A stretch of 51,811 nt of DNA. Source: Azospirillum sp. TSO22-1 (GTDB lineage: Bacteria > Pseudomonadota > Alphaproteobacteria > Azospirillales > Azospirillaceae). The stretch spans positions 1-51,811 of the forward strand of contig NZ_LGQZ01000041.1 of the NCBI RefSeq assembly GCF_003116015.1. The letters run 5' to 3'. The notes under the pieces are model-generated. The model had not been told where the DNA came from, made no database searches, and saw nothing but the letters and a program-made list of their open reading frames with translations. Numbering within the stretch: position 1 is the first letter of the stretch; each line of letters starts with the position of its first letter. A program made the translations under genes and the position numbers. This document shows positions 1 to 7,892 of the stretch, in pieces.

Positions 1-2
1 GC

Positions 3-1292
3 TGGGGCGGCTGGTGGTACTGGGACCCGGTCGAGAACGCCTCGTTCATGCCGTGGCTGGCCGGCACCGCGCTGCTGCACTCGGCGATCATCGTCGAGAA
101 GCGCGACACGCTGAAGACCTGGACCATCCTGCTCGCCATCGTCGCCTTCAGCCTCAGCCTGCTCGGCACCTTCCTGGTGCGCTCGGGCGTCATCAGCTCG
201 GTGCACTCCTTCGCCTCCGACCCGGGGCGCGGCCTGTTCATCCTCGGCCTGCTGCTGGCGACGGTCGGCGGCTCGCTGGGCCTCTACGCGGTGCGGGCGC
301 CGGTGCTGAAGTCGGGCGGGCTGTTCTCCGGTGTCAGCCGCGAGGGCTCGCTGGTGCTCAACAACGTGCTGCTGGCCACCGCCGCCGGCACCGTGCTGCT
401 CGGCACGCTGTACCCGCTGTTCGCCGACGCCCTCAACCTCGGCAAGCTGTCGGTGGGGGCGCCCTTCTTCAACGCGGTGTTCGTGCCGCTGTCGGTGCCG
501 CTGGTGCTTGTCATGGCGATCGGCCCGCTGCTGGCGTGGAAGCGCGGCAACCTGATGCGGGCGCTGAAGACGCTGAGCCCGGCGGTGGCGGTCGCGCTGG
601 CCGTCGCGGCGGCGACGCTGCTGTTCGGCGGCTCCAGGTCGCCGTGGTGGGCGGCGCTCGGCACCGGGCTGGCCGCCTACCTCGCGGTCGGTACGCTGGC
701 CGAAACCGTCGAGCGCGTCCGGCTGTTCCAGATCCCCGTGGGCGACAGCCTGCACCGGCTGGTGCACCTGCCGCGCTCGGCCTACGGGCTGTTGCTGTCG
801 CACCTCGGGCTGGCGCTGGTGATCGCCGGCATCACCGGTTCGTCGGCCTGGAAGGTCGAGAGCATCCAGACCCAGCGCATCGGCGAGACGGTGACGGTCG
901 CCGGCTACGGCTACCGCCTCGACGCGGTCGAGGAGGCGCGCGGGCCCAACTACGTCGCCGCGCGCGCCACCTTTACGGTGACCAGGGACGGCAAGCCCTT
1001 CACCGTGATGTACCCGGAAAAGCGCATGTACATGCAGCCGCAGCGCCCGACCACCGAGGCGGCCATCGAGACGACCGTCCTCGGCGACCTCTACGCGGTG
1101 ATCGGCGACAATGAGAAGGGCGCCTTCGTCACCCGGCTGTACTTCAACCCGCTGGTGCCGTGGCTGTGGGCCGGCGGCATCCTGATGGCGCTGGGCGGGC
1201 TGGCCAGCCTGTCCGACCGCCGCCACCGCATCGGCGCGCCGGTGCGGGCGCGCGCCGCGTTGCCGTCCGGCAGCGCGGCCGGGAGGGCCTGA
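3..1292 (+). CDS. ccmF: Cytochrome c maturation protein CcmF, 5' end cut by the window edge
   Basis: CcmF is the membrane heme lyase of System I cytochrome c maturation: it takes heme from CcmE and attaches it to apocytochrome c in the periplasm with CcmH. The reading frame is already open at base 3 and starts inside the tryptophan-rich heme-handling motif ([13 protein letters not shown]), which is diagnostic for the CcmF/CcmC family. Several membrane spans follow, then the periplasmic region and a final C-terminal span. Only about the last 430 residues of a protein usually near 650 are present. The stop is 3 bases before ccmH, so they form one operon. The first in-window ATG (48) is internal, not the true start. 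Confidence 0.96.
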   Translation, partial: WGGWWYWDPVENASFMPWLAGTALLHSAIIVEKRDTLKTWTILLAIVAFSLSLLGTFLVRSGVISSVHSFASDPGRGLFILGLLLATVGGSLGLYAVRAPVLKSGGLFSGVSREGSLVLNNVLLATAAGTVLLGTLYPLFADALNLGKLSVGAPFFNAVFVPLSVPLVLVMAIGPLLAWKRGNLMRALKTLSPAVAVALAVAAATLLFGGSRSPWWAALGTGLAAYLAVGTLAETVERVRLFQIPVGDSLHRLVHLPRSAYGLLLSHLGLALVIAGITGSSAWKVESIQTQRIGETVTVAGYGYRLDAVEEARGPNYVAARATFTVTRDGKPFTVMYPEKRMYMQPQRPTTEAAIETTVLGDLYAVIGDNEKGAFVTRLYFNPLVPWLWAGGILMALGGLASLSDRRHRIGAPVRARAALPSGSAAGRA

Positions 1293-1295
1293 GCC

Positions 1296-1760
1296 ATGAA
1301 GCGTCTGCTCTTCGCCGCCCTGCTGCTGGTGCTGCCCGCCTCGGCCGGCGCCGTGATGCCCGACGAGGTGCTGAAGGACCCGACGCTGGAGCTGCGGGCC
1401 CGCGAGATCAGCAAGGACCTGCGCTGCCTCGTCTGCCAGAACCAGTCCATCGACGATTCCGACGCGCCGCTCGCCCGCGACCTGCGCGTCATCGTCCGCG
1501 AGCGGCTGACCGCCGGCGACAGCGATGCCGACGTGGTGCGCTACCTCACCGACCGCTACGGCGATTACGTGCTGCTGAAGCCGCCGGTCAAGGCGACGAC
1601 GGTGGCGCTGTGGACCGCGCCGGCGGTCCTGCTGCTGCTGGCGCTGCTGGCCGCGCGCCCGCTGCTGCGCCGCCGCGCCGCCGAGGCCGCCCCGGCGCCG
1701 CTCAGCGAGGCCGAACAGGCCCGCCTGCACCAGATCCTGTCCAACGGAGGCCAGGCATGA
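1296..1760 (+). CDS. ccmH: Cytochrome c maturation protein CcmH (CycL/Ccl2)
   Basis: This is a 154-residue thiol-disulfide protein that keeps the CXXCH cysteines of apocytochrome c reduced and presents them to CcmF. A signal peptide (about residues 1-19) is followed by the family motif LRCLVCQNQSI, with the redox pair LVCQ preceded by Cys; a single C-terminal membrane helix lies near residues 105-125. It begins 3 bases after ccmF and its TGA overlaps the ATG of ccmI (ATGA). In most bacteria ccmG/dsbE lies between ccmF and ccmH; it is not here, although CcmG is normally the reductant for CcmH. Confidence 0.95.
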   Translation: MKRLLFAALLLVLPASAGAVMPDEVLKDPTLELRAREISKDLRCLVCQNQSIDDSDAPLARDLRVIVRERLTAGDSDADVVRYLTDRYGDYVLLKPPVKATTVALWTAPAVLLLLALLAARPLLRRRAAEAAPAPLSEAEQARLHQILSNGGQA

Positions 1761-3133
1761 TGACCTTCTGGCTCGTTCTCGCCGCGCTGACCGCGGCGGT
1801 TCTCGCGCTCCTGCTGCTGCCGCTGCTGCGCCGGGGCGACGCGTCGGCGTCCGACCGCGCCGCGCACGACGTGGCGGTCTACCGCGACCAGCTCGCCGAG
1901 GTGGAGCGCGACGTCGAGGCCGGCCTGCTCACGTCCGACCAGGCCGAGGCGACGCGGATCGAGGTCCAACGCCGCATCCTCGGCGTCGGCCGCGACGGCG
2001 CCGCCCGGCCGGTGGGGCGCGGCGCGCGCCTTGTGCTGGCCGGCTCGCTGGCGGTGTTCGTGCCGGCGGTGGCGGTCGGGCTTTACGATCACCTCGGCGT
2101 GCCGGGCCTGCCCGACAAGCCGTACGACGTGGCGCAGGCCGAGCGCCAGCAGCTCGGCGGCGACCAGGACCCGACCATCCTGGCGATGATCGAGGGGCTG
2201 TCGGCCAAGCTGACCGGGAACCCGAACGACGTCGAGGGCTGGCAGCTGCTCGGCCGCTCCTACCGCGCGCTGAACCGGCTGGACGAAGCCGCGGCGTCGC
2301 TGCGGCAGGCGGCCAAGCTCGGCAGCACCGACCCGGAGACCTACGCGACGCTCGGCGAATCCATCACGCTGGCCGGCGGCGGCGCGGTGACGGCGGAGGC
2401 CGGCAACGCCTTCCGCAACGCGCTGCGCCTGCACCCGGGCGACCCGCGCTCGCGTTTCTACCTGGGGATGGAGGCGATGCAGCTGGGTGACGCCGTGCAG
2501 GCGGTGGCGATCTGGCGCGACCTGGAGAAGGACTCCGCCCCCGAGGCGCCCTGGCTGCCGTTCCTGCGCGAGCGCATGCGCGAGGCCGCCGCCTCGGCCG
2601 GCGTCGCTCCGGAGAGCGTGCCGCCGCAGTCGCCGGTCACCGCGTCGGTGGGCGACGCCCGCCACGAGCGCGCCGCCCCGGCCCAGCGCGACACGCCGGA
2701 AATGGTCAAGGCGATGGTCGCGCAACTCGCCGACAAGCTGGCGCAGGACGGCGGCGACGTGGAGGGCTGGGTGAAGCTCGGCCGTTCCTACCGGGTGCTC
2801 GGCGACATGGAGAAGGCGCGCGACGCCTACGCCAAGGCCGTGGCGCTGAAGCCAACGGACGTGCAGACCAGGATGGACTACGCCGACGTCCTGCTGCTGA
2901 TGGCCGGCGAGCCGGAGCAGTTGCCGGACGCGTATGTCGCGGTGATGCGCGAGATCCTGGCGCTCGATCCGGCGAACGCCGACGCGCAGTACTTCGTCGG
3001 GCTGGCCGAGCTGCAGGCCGGCCGCTACCGGCTGGCGCGGACGCACTGGTCGAAGCTGCTCGGCGGGCTGGATCCGAAGTCGGCCGAGTTCAAGGAGCTG
3101 AAGAAGCAGATCGAGGAGTTGCCGGAGGGCTGA
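1757..3133 (+). CDS. ccmI: Cytochrome c maturation TPR protein CcmI (CycH)
   Basis: CcmI is the apocytochrome c chaperone of the heme lyase complex. It has two N-terminal membrane helices (about residues 4-22 and 92-110) joined by a cytoplasmic loop of the CcmI type (VYRDQLAEVERD, then GLLTSDQAEA), followed by a periplasmic domain with tetratricopeptide-like repeats. The repeat GW-LLGRSYR / GWVKLGRSYR appears twice, so the TPR region looks internally duplicated. The start chosen is the ATG at 1757, which overlaps the ccmH stop (ATGA) and has GGAGG at 1746-1750; a longer open frame upstream lies inside ccmH and is spurious. Length is 458 residues, long for the family but acceptable. Confidence 0.93.
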   Translation: MMTFWLVLAALTAAVLALLLLPLLRRGDASASDRAAHDVAVYRDQLAEVERDVEAGLLTSDQAEATRIEVQRRILGVGRDGAARPVGRGARLVLAGSLAVFVPAVAVGLYDHLGVPGLPDKPYDVAQAERQQLGGDQDPTILAMIEGLSAKLTGNPNDVEGWQLLGRSYRALNRLDEAAASLRQAAKLGSTDPETYATLGESITLAGGGAVTAEAGNAFRNALRLHPGDPRSRFYLGMEAMQLGDAVQAVAIWRDLEKDSAPEAPWLPFLRERMREAAASAGVAPESVPPQSPVTASVGDARHERAAPAQRDTPEMVKAMVAQLADKLAQDGGDVEGWVKLGRSYRVLGDMEKARDAYAKAVALKPTDVQTRMDYADVLLLMAGEPEQLPDAYVAVMREILALDPANADAQYFVGLAELQAGRYRLARTHWSKLLGGLDPKSAEFKELKKQIEELPEG

Positions 3134-3157
3134 GCGGGCGTTCGGGGTTTTCGGGAC

Positions 3158-3187
3158 GGGGCCGCGCGGGTGTCGCGCGGCCCCCTT
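3158..3187. terminator. Hairpin between ccmI and bluB, likely shared terminator
   Basis: A very stable GC stem (GGGGCCGCGCG pairing with CGCGCGGCCCC) with a short loop is followed by CTTTCC on the + strand. It lies in the 58-base gap between two convergent genes, so it can serve both. The T-run is weak, which lowers confidence that it is intrinsic. Confidence 0.6.
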
Positions 3188-3191
3188 TCCG

Positions 3192-3902
3192 TTACGGCTG
3201 GAGATGCTCCAGCAGCGGCTCCGCTCCGGAGCGCTCCTGCCAGCGGTCGAACCAGACGGCATCCCGCAGCGGCGTGCGCGGCAGCCAGCCGGCGGTTTCC
3301 AGCTCGGGCTTCTCGAAGAAGTGCGAGACGCGGCCGACGCACAGGTAGGCGATCGGCCGGATCGACGGCGGAATGCCCAGCGCCTTGCGCAGGTCGGCGT
3401 GCCGCATGATGCTCACCCAGCCGACGCCGAGGTTCTCCGCCCGCGCCGCCAGCCACAGGTTCTGGACGGCGCAGACGGCGCTGTAGAGGTCCATCTCCTT
3501 CTGGTGCGTCCGTCCGACAACGACCGGGCCGGTGCGGCGGCGGTCGCAGGTGACGCAGATGCCCACCGGCGCCTCGAGAATGCCTTCCAGCTTGAGCGTG
3601 CGGTAGGTCCGCTGCCGGTCGCCCTCGAACATCGTCGCGGCTTCGGCGTTGGCGGCGGCGAAGGCGTCGTGCACCCGCCGCTTGGCCTCGGGATCGCGCA
3701 CGACAATGAAGTCCCAGGGCTGCATGAAGCCGACCGAGGGGGCGTGGTGCGCGGCCCGCAGCAGGCGTGCCAGCGTCGCGTCCGGGATCGGATCGGCTAG
3801 GAACTGGCCGCGGACGTCGCGCCGCTGGCGGATGCACCGGTAGACGCTGTCGCGCTCGGCGGCGGAAAAGTCGGGATTGCTCTGGATCAGACTGGCTTCC
3901 AT
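3192..3902 (-). CDS. bluB: 5,6-dimethylbenzimidazole synthase BluB
   Basis: BluB converts reduced FMN with O2 into 5,6-dimethylbenzimidazole, the lower ligand of vitamin B12. The 236-residue protein has the flavin-destroying nitroreductase fold: RRDVRGQF near the N-terminus (FMN phosphate contacts), HHAPSVGFMQPWDFI, and the C-terminal CVGRVSHFFEKPELE stretch typical of BluB. The start is the ATG at 3902 with AGGGG just upstream; an in-frame ATG 42 bases further upstream is less likely. A cobalamin riboswitch precedes it on the same strand, which independently supports the B12 role. It is convergent with ccmI. Confidence 0.93.
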   Translation of the reverse strand: MEASLIQSNPDFSAAERDSVYRCIRQRRDVRGQFLADPIPDATLARLLRAAHHAPSVGFMQPWDFIVVRDPEAKRRVHDAFAAANAEAATMFEGDRQRTYRTLKLEGILEAPVGICVTCDRRRTGPVVVGRTHQKEMDLYSAVCAVQNLWLAARAENLGVGWVSIMRHADLRKALGIPPSIRPIAYLCVGRVSHFFEKPELETAGWLPRTPLRDAVWFDRWQERSGAEPLLEHLQP

Positions 3903-3961
3903 GGTGTCCCCTGCATGGGAAAGCGCGAGCCGCCGCCCGTCCATGGCGGGGCCCTATGGCT

Positions 3962-4116
3962 TTCAGGCCGGTCTTCTGACTCGGGTTCATCCCGTTCGGA
4001 CGCCTTCCCAGCGCGGGCCAGTGGCGTGTGTCCGGACGGTCCCCCTCACAGCGTTGGGCACGTGGCGGAGTCGCACCGCCTTCCCGATTCTCCCGGGGAA
4101 AGCCCCGGGCACCTGA
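3962..4116 (-). ncRNA. Cobalamin riboswitch upstream of bluB
   Basis: Read on the minus strand the segment has the conserved blocks of the adenosylcobalamin riboswitch in order: a 5' GGTGCC block, GGGAAGGCGGTG, ACTCCGCCACGTGCCC, the B12 box GCCACTGG (4018-4025) followed by GCTGGGAAGGC, and at the 3' side CCGAGTCAGAAGACCGGCC. It ends about 60 bases before the bluB ATG, the normal placement for repression of B12 biosynthesis genes when cobalamin is plentiful. Exact ends are estimated. Confidence 0.93.
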
Positions 4117-4159
4117 AGCGCGGCCATTCCTACACCGAAGGCGCGGCGCGATCCAGCCC

Positions 4160-4834
4160 TCAGCTCGGCTTCGGCGCGTCGCCGGCCTGGGCCGGTTCGG
4201 CCGGCTTGCCCTCCGCCGGCGCGTCCGCCTTGCGCTCCTGCTGCTGCGGGGCCTTCTTGTCGCGCTTGGCCGTCTTGGCTTGCCAGGACTTTTCGGCCGG
4301 GGTGGCGTTCTGCGGGATCGACTTGGCGGGCGAGGGCAGGGGCATCATCGGCTTGGTGCCCGCGGCGTCGGCCGAGGCGTCCACCTTCACCGCCGGGCGC
4401 GGCACCGCGGGTGGTGCCTTCTGCTCGGGGTACTGCGGCTTGGCGACGACCTGGGTGTCCTCCGGCTTGGCGTCGGCGGGCGGCGTCGGCTTGCTCTCCG
4501 CCGGCTTGGACTCGACCGGCTTGGGCTCGGTCGGGGCCTTGTCCTTGTTATCGACGCGCTCCTGCGCCTTCTTCAGGATGGCGACGTCCGAATCCTCTCC
4601 GGGCTTGCCGTCGCCGCCCTTCTTGCCCTTCTCCGCCTCCGCCTCGGCCTTGGTCTTGACGATGACCTTGCGGCGGCGCGCGCCGTCGCGTTCCTCGGCG
4701 TAGGTCGGCTTCTTGGCGACCTCCAGCTTGGCGCCGGTCACGAACTGGATCAGCGTCTGGTTCGTGTCCCACAGGCCATAGCATCCGCAGAGCGGAAGGC
4801 TGAGCATGGCGGCGAGGACGAGACGGCGGGACAT
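4160..4834 (-). CDS. Lys/Pro/Ala-rich lipoprotein of unknown function
   Basis: I do not recognise this family. The 224-residue protein starts with a lipoprotein signal (MSRRLVLAAML...LPLCGC, lipobox Cys near residue 16-18), then a short ordered-looking segment (GLWDTNQTLIQFVTGAKLEVA) and a long low-complexity tail rich in Lys, Glu, Pro and Ala, probably disordered in the periplasm. The ATG at 4834 is chosen because the signal peptide starts there; an upstream in-frame ATG at 4921 would add 29 residues that destroy it. It is read toward the riboswitch and is divergent from the polyferredoxin gene, with two TTCCC-N6-GGGAA palindromes between them. Confidence 0.75.
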   Translation of the reverse strand: MSRRLVLAAMLSLPLCGCYGLWDTNQTLIQFVTGAKLEVAKKPTYAEERDGARRRKVIVKTKAEAEAEKGKKGGDGKPGEDSDVAILKKAQERVDNKDKAPTEPKPVESKPAESKPTPPADAKPEDTQVVAKPQYPEQKAPPAVPRPAVKVDASADAAGTKPMMPLPSPAKSIPQNATPAEKSWQAKTAKRDKKAPQQQERKADAPAEGKPAEPAQAGDAPKPS

Positions 4835-5073
4835 GGTTCCGAACCACGGCTGCGGGAGGGGCGCCGCACGGACGCCCGCCGGGTTCCATGCCAAAGCCGG
4901 GCCACTGCGGCACGGTCGCAAAAAATTGTGGGCTGCCCGCCGCCGCTGGCACGCGCCTTGCGGATGTCAGCGTGCACAGCGCGGCTTCACGATCTCTCCC
5001 AACGCCGCTTCCTCGACGCACCGCCCGTTTCCACGGCCGGTGCGTTTTCTTTTACGGGGTGCCCCGCCCGCCG

Positions 5074-5093
5074 GCTTCCCCACGCCGGGAAGC
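5074..5093. promoter_or_regulatory. Perfect 20-bp palindrome GCTTCCC-N6-GGGAAGC
   Basis: The two 7-base arms are exact reverse complements with a 6-base spacer, the arm-spacer-arm geometry of CRP-type operators, although the arm sequence is not that of CRP or FNR. It lies about 140 bases upstream of the polyferredoxin start. Binding protein unknown. Confidence 0.55.
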
Positions 5094-5122
5094 GATTCCC
5101 GGAAATGGAAACGCCGGAACGG

Positions 5123-5140
5123 ACTCCCAACCTTGGGAAC
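5123..5140. promoter_or_regulatory. Palindrome ACTCCC-N6-GGGAAC
   Basis: This is a second copy of the same element 48 bases downstream of the first and about 92 bases before the ATG at 5224. One position deviates from perfect symmetry in the outer arm, but the inner bases (CCCAA CC TTGGG) also pair. Confidence 0.5.
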
Positions 5141-5223
5141 GCCGCGCACACCGGGCGCCGCGTTGGTCCGGATCTTGCTGCCGTGTCCGCGGGCGTCGAG
5201 CCCGATGCAACCGGACACCTGCC

Positions 5224-6678
5224 ATGAGCGGCAACACCTCCCAAGCCCGGACCGTGGAGTCCACCCCCTGCGCGATGCGCCGCGCGCCGGCGCGGCCGTC
5301 GGCCGTCGCCGCGCTGGCCCGCGCCGTCGAGGGCTTCTTCGTCCGCCACCGCCGCCGGCTGGCCGCCGTGCACGCGGCGATGTTCGTCGTCTTCATGACG
5401 ATCATCTTCGGCCCGCTGTTCACGCCGGAAGCGCCTCCGGGCGCCGGGGCGTTCGACCACATCACGCCGTTCGCCTCCTACGTGCTGTGGGGGCTGTGGT
5501 TTCCGCTGGTGTTCCTGTCCGTCATTTTTACCGGGCGCTCCTGGTGCGGCATCCTCTGCCCGATGGGCGCGGCGGCCGAGTGGGGCAACCGCTTCGGCCC
5601 GCAGTGGGGCATTCCCGCCTGGATGCGCTGGGAAGGCCTGCCGGTGGTCAGCTTCCTGGTCATCACCATCCTCGGCCAGACCGTCGGCGTGCGCGACCAC
5701 CCGGAAGCCGCGGCCGGCGTGTTCGGCGGCACCATGGCGGCGGCCATCGCCGTCGGCTTCCTGTACGGCCGGCGCCGGCGCGCGTGGTGCCGGCACATGT
5801 GCCCGATCGGCCTGCTGCTCGGCGTGTTCTCGCGCCTCGGCGCGGTGGAGTTCCAGCCGAAGCTGCGGCTGCCCGGCGGCGAGGCCTACACCGAGCACGG
5901 CGTCTGCCCGACCATGATCGACGTGACGCGCAAACAGGAATCGCGCCACTGCATCGAGTGCTTCCGCTGCGTCAACCCCGAGGCCAAGGGCGGCGTCGCA
6001 CTGCGCCTGCGCCGGCCGGGCGAGGAGGTGGAGGAGATCCGCCGCCACCACGCCAGCCCGATGGAGGTATGGTTCCTGTTCATCGGCACCGGCATCGCGC
6101 TGGGCGGCTTCCTGTGGCAGATCCTGCCGGTGTGGCAGGACCTCCGGCAGGCGTTCGGCGAATGGGCCATCGAGCGCGACCTGCTCTGGCTCGCCGAGCC
6201 GGGGCCGGCGTGGCTGATGAGCGTCCACCCGGAGCGCCGCGAGGTCCTGGTCTGGCTCGACTTCTTCCTGATCGTCGCGGCGATGCTGGCGGTGATGGCG
6301 CTGTACGCCGCGCTGCTGGGCGCCACCACGGCCGCCGCGGCGCGCCTCGCCGGCCGGGCCGGGGCGGATTCCGGCTTCGCCCGCCGCTTCACCGAGCTGG
6401 GCTACCAGTACGCGCCGGTGGCCATGGTGTCGCTGGCCGTCGGGCTCGGCACCGCGCTGTTCGCGCCGCTGCAACTGCTCGGCTTCGGGCCGGAGGCGGT
6501 GCGCGCCGCCAAGGGCCTGCTGTTCGCCGCCAGCCTGGTGTGGAGCGGCTGGCTCGGCTGGCGCATCCTGGCCGGCCAGGGCGTGGCGGCGCCGCGGCGC
6601 TGGCTGCCGCTGCTGCCCGGCGCGCTGGGCAGCGCCGCCATCGCGTTCGGCTGGTGGCCGGCGCTGTTCGGCCTGTGA
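5224..6678 (+). CDS. NosR/NapH-type 4Fe-4S polyferredoxin membrane protein
   Basis: This 484-residue integral membrane protein has about eight hydrophobic segments and two cytoplasmic-type cysteine motifs of the NapH/NosR/RdxA class (SWCGILCPMG near residue 111 and AWCRHMCPIG near 192), followed by a ferredoxin-like cluster (HCIECFRCVNP near 244). Such proteins carry electrons across the membrane through Fe-S clusters. The next gene encodes a P19-type iron protein, so the likely role is electron supply for periplasmic iron handling rather than nitrous oxide or nitrate reduction; no nos, nap or FTR1 gene is in the window. The C-terminal half contains extra helices unlike NapH. The ATG at 5224 starts 42 residues before the first helix. 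Confidence 0.82.
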   Translation: MSGNTSQARTVESTPCAMRRAPARPSAVAALARAVEGFFVRHRRRLAAVHAAMFVVFMTIIFGPLFTPEAPPGAGAFDHITPFASYVLWGLWFPLVFLSVIFTGRSWCGILCPMGAAAEWGNRFGPQWGIPAWMRWEGLPVVSFLVITILGQTVGVRDHPEAAAGVFGGTMAAAIAVGFLYGRRRRAWCRHMCPIGLLLGVFSRLGAVEFQPKLRLPGGEAYTEHGVCPTMIDVTRKQESRHCIECFRCVNPEAKGGVALRLRRPGEEVEEIRRHHASPMEVWFLFIGTGIALGGFLWQILPVWQDLRQAFGEWAIERDLLWLAEPGPAWLMSVHPERREVLVWLDFFLIVAAMLAVMALYAALLGATTAAAARLAGRAGADSGFARRFTELGYQYAPVAMVSLAVGLGTALFAPLQLLGFGPEAVRAAKGLLFAASLVWSGWLGWRILAGQGVAAPRRWLPLLPGALGSAAIAFGWWPALFGL

Positions 6679-6719
6679 TCCGGACTTTGACGACCTTCCG
6701 TTTGCCTGAGGATTTCCCG

Positions 6720-7283
6720 ATGAAGACCCTGTACGCCCTTCCGCTCGCCGCCCTGCTGCTGGGCGCCGCCGCCCCGGCGGCGCTCGCCGCCGGCCGCGAC
6801 ATCGGCGCCGCCGAGCGCGAGGGCATGAGCATCGTCACCCGCTACATCCAGGCCGTCGAGGTGGAGACCGGCGACGAGTCCGGCAAGCCGGCCGCCAACC
6901 CGCACGCCGGCCACGGCGGCCCGGCTGACGCCCACCTGGAAGCGGTGATCACCGCCACCAGGGACAACGCCTACGGCTTCTTCCCCGGCGCCTTCGTGCC
7001 CTACCTGCAGGTCGAGTACATCGTGCGCAAGCAGGGCACCGACTGGGTCGGCGACGGCGTGCTGAAGCCGATGATCGCCTCGGACGGCCCGCACTACGCG
7101 GCCAACCTGCTGCTGAACGGGCCGGGCAAGTACACGGTCGAGCTGATCGTCGCCCCGCCGTCGGCCAAGGTGTTCCCGCGCCACCTCGACAAGGAGACCG
7201 GCGCGAAGCCCTGGTGGCAGCCGGTGTCGCTGGAGTGGGCGTTCACCTTCGTCGGCAGCACCGGGAAGAAGGGCGGGTATTGA
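6720..7283 (+). CDS. P19/Tp34-family periplasmic iron-binding protein
   Basis: The 187-residue protein has a cleavable signal peptide (MKTLYALPL...ALAA) and matches the iron-transport P19/TpD family: GMSIVTRYIQAVEVE near the mature N-terminus, a His-rich segment (HAGHGG), NAYGFFPGAFVPYLQVEY, and a C-terminal WWQPVSLEWAFTFVG. P19 proteins are dimeric cupredoxin-like periplasmic proteins that bind iron and copper and usually work with an FTR1 or FetM-type permease. It follows the polyferredoxin by 41 bases with GAGGAT as ribosome binding site, and a terminator follows, so the pair is one operon. No permease is present nearby. Confidence 0.85.
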   Translation: MKTLYALPLAALLLGAAAPAALAAGRDIGAAEREGMSIVTRYIQAVEVETGDESGKPAANPHAGHGGPADAHLEAVITATRDNAYGFFPGAFVPYLQVEYIVRKQGTDWVGDGVLKPMIASDGPHYAANLLLNGPGKYTVELIVAPPSAKVFPRHLDKETGAKPWWQPVSLEWAFTFVGSTGKKGGY

Positions 7284-7309
7284 GCTGCCCTCCCGGCACC
7301 GCGCCGAAC

Positions 7310-7340
7310 AAAAAAGGCCGGGCGTTTTGCCCGGCCTTTT
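7310..7340. terminator. Bidirectional rho-independent terminator
   Basis: An 8-bp stem GGCCGGGC/GCCCGGCC with loop GTTTT is flanked by six A on the left and TTTT on the right. It lies between the convergent P19 gene and the NrfJ-like gene and can end both transcripts. Confidence 0.9.
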
Positions 7341-7358
7341 CCGTGGGGTGTCCCCCGT

Positions 7359-7715
7359 TCATTCCGCCTGGATGGCGGCGATGACGTAGACGCCCGCGAA
7401 GGTGCGGTTCAGGTCGGCGGCGTGGAGGTTGCGTTGCAGCGTGCCGTCGGAATGGCGCACCGCCATGCCCGGCTTCACCGCGGCGCGCGGGGCGGCCAGC
7501 CAGCGGCGGCCGTCCTCGTCCTCGACCAGGGCGTAGGTGTGGTCGGCGGTGTCGTAGGCCTCGATCACCGTCGCGGTGAAGGGCATCTCGACCGCGAGGG
7601 AGAGGGCGGTGCCGGCGCGGTGCAGCGGTGCGGCGTCGCGCGGGGTGGCGGAGGACAGGGCGGCCGGAGCGGCGATGGCCAGCAGGGCGGCGAGGGCGGT
7701 CAGAGTGCGCGTCAT
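7359..7715 (-). CDS. NrfJ-like periplasmic OB-fold protein
   Basis: The 118-residue protein has a signal peptide (MTRTLTALAALLAI...SSA) and a small beta domain: FTATVIEAYDTADHTYALVED, GRRWLAAPRAAVKPGMAV, and near the end LNRTFAGVYVIAAI. This pattern (a short GG/TYT-like strand, W-A/V-A-x-P, VKxGD/M, LNRTF) resembles NrfJ-related OB-fold proteins found near c-type cytochrome and redox genes. The start is the ATG at 7715, where the signal peptide begins. The function is inferred from fold resemblance only. Upstream are a 14-bp palindrome and a degenerate TTCCC-N6-GGGAA element. Confidence 0.65.
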   Translation of the reverse strand: MTRTLTALAALLAIAAPAALSSATPRDAAPLHRAGTALSLAVEMPFTATVIEAYDTADHTYALVEDEDGRRWLAAPRAAVKPGMAVRHSDGTLQRNLHAADLNRTFAGVYVIAAIQAE

Positions 7716-7804
7716 GGCGGTCTCCCTTGTCCGGTGCGCGGGTCCGGGGGCCGGTGCCGCGCACCCTGGTCTTCGCAAGGGGCGTGCCAGGGGCGGGGAC
7801 CCGT

Positions 7805-7846
7805 GATTCCGCGGAATCGCCCCGCCGGGATTCCCCGTTCCCGGAA
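7805..7846. promoter_or_regulatory. Palindrome GATTCCGCGGAATC plus degenerate TTCCC-N6-CGGAA
   Basis: A perfect 14-bp palindrome (7805-7818) is followed by TTCCC-N6-CGGAA at 7831-7846, one base off the element seen upstream of the polyferredoxin gene. Both lie 90-130 bases upstream of the NrfJ-like start on the minus strand and after the stop of the M48 peptidase gene. Confidence 0.4.
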
Positions 7847-7892
7847 AACCGCGCCGCGGCATTCCCGCAGCGGAGACGGAGCCGTTCCGTGG

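Larger units (their letters stand above)
4835..5223. other. Divergent intergenic region with two palindromes
   Basis: This 389-base gap separates the minus-strand lipoprotein from the plus-strand polyferredoxin gene. No convincing gene is seen in it; open frames that cross it have shadow-like Arg/Pro/Ala composition. It holds two related palindromes (5074-5093 and 5123-5140, centres 48 bases apart) and a further imperfect element (TTCCCGGAA) between them, so it is probably a regulated promoter region. Confidence 0.7.

Noticed and set aside
1565..3262. Long minus-strand frame opposite ccmI
   Set aside because: It is antisense to a clear ccmI gene and has the composition of a GC-rich shadow frame.
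4081..4101. TTCCC...GGGGAA element as another palindrome copy
   Set aside because: The spacer is not 6 bases and the bases belong to the cobalamin riboswitch core.
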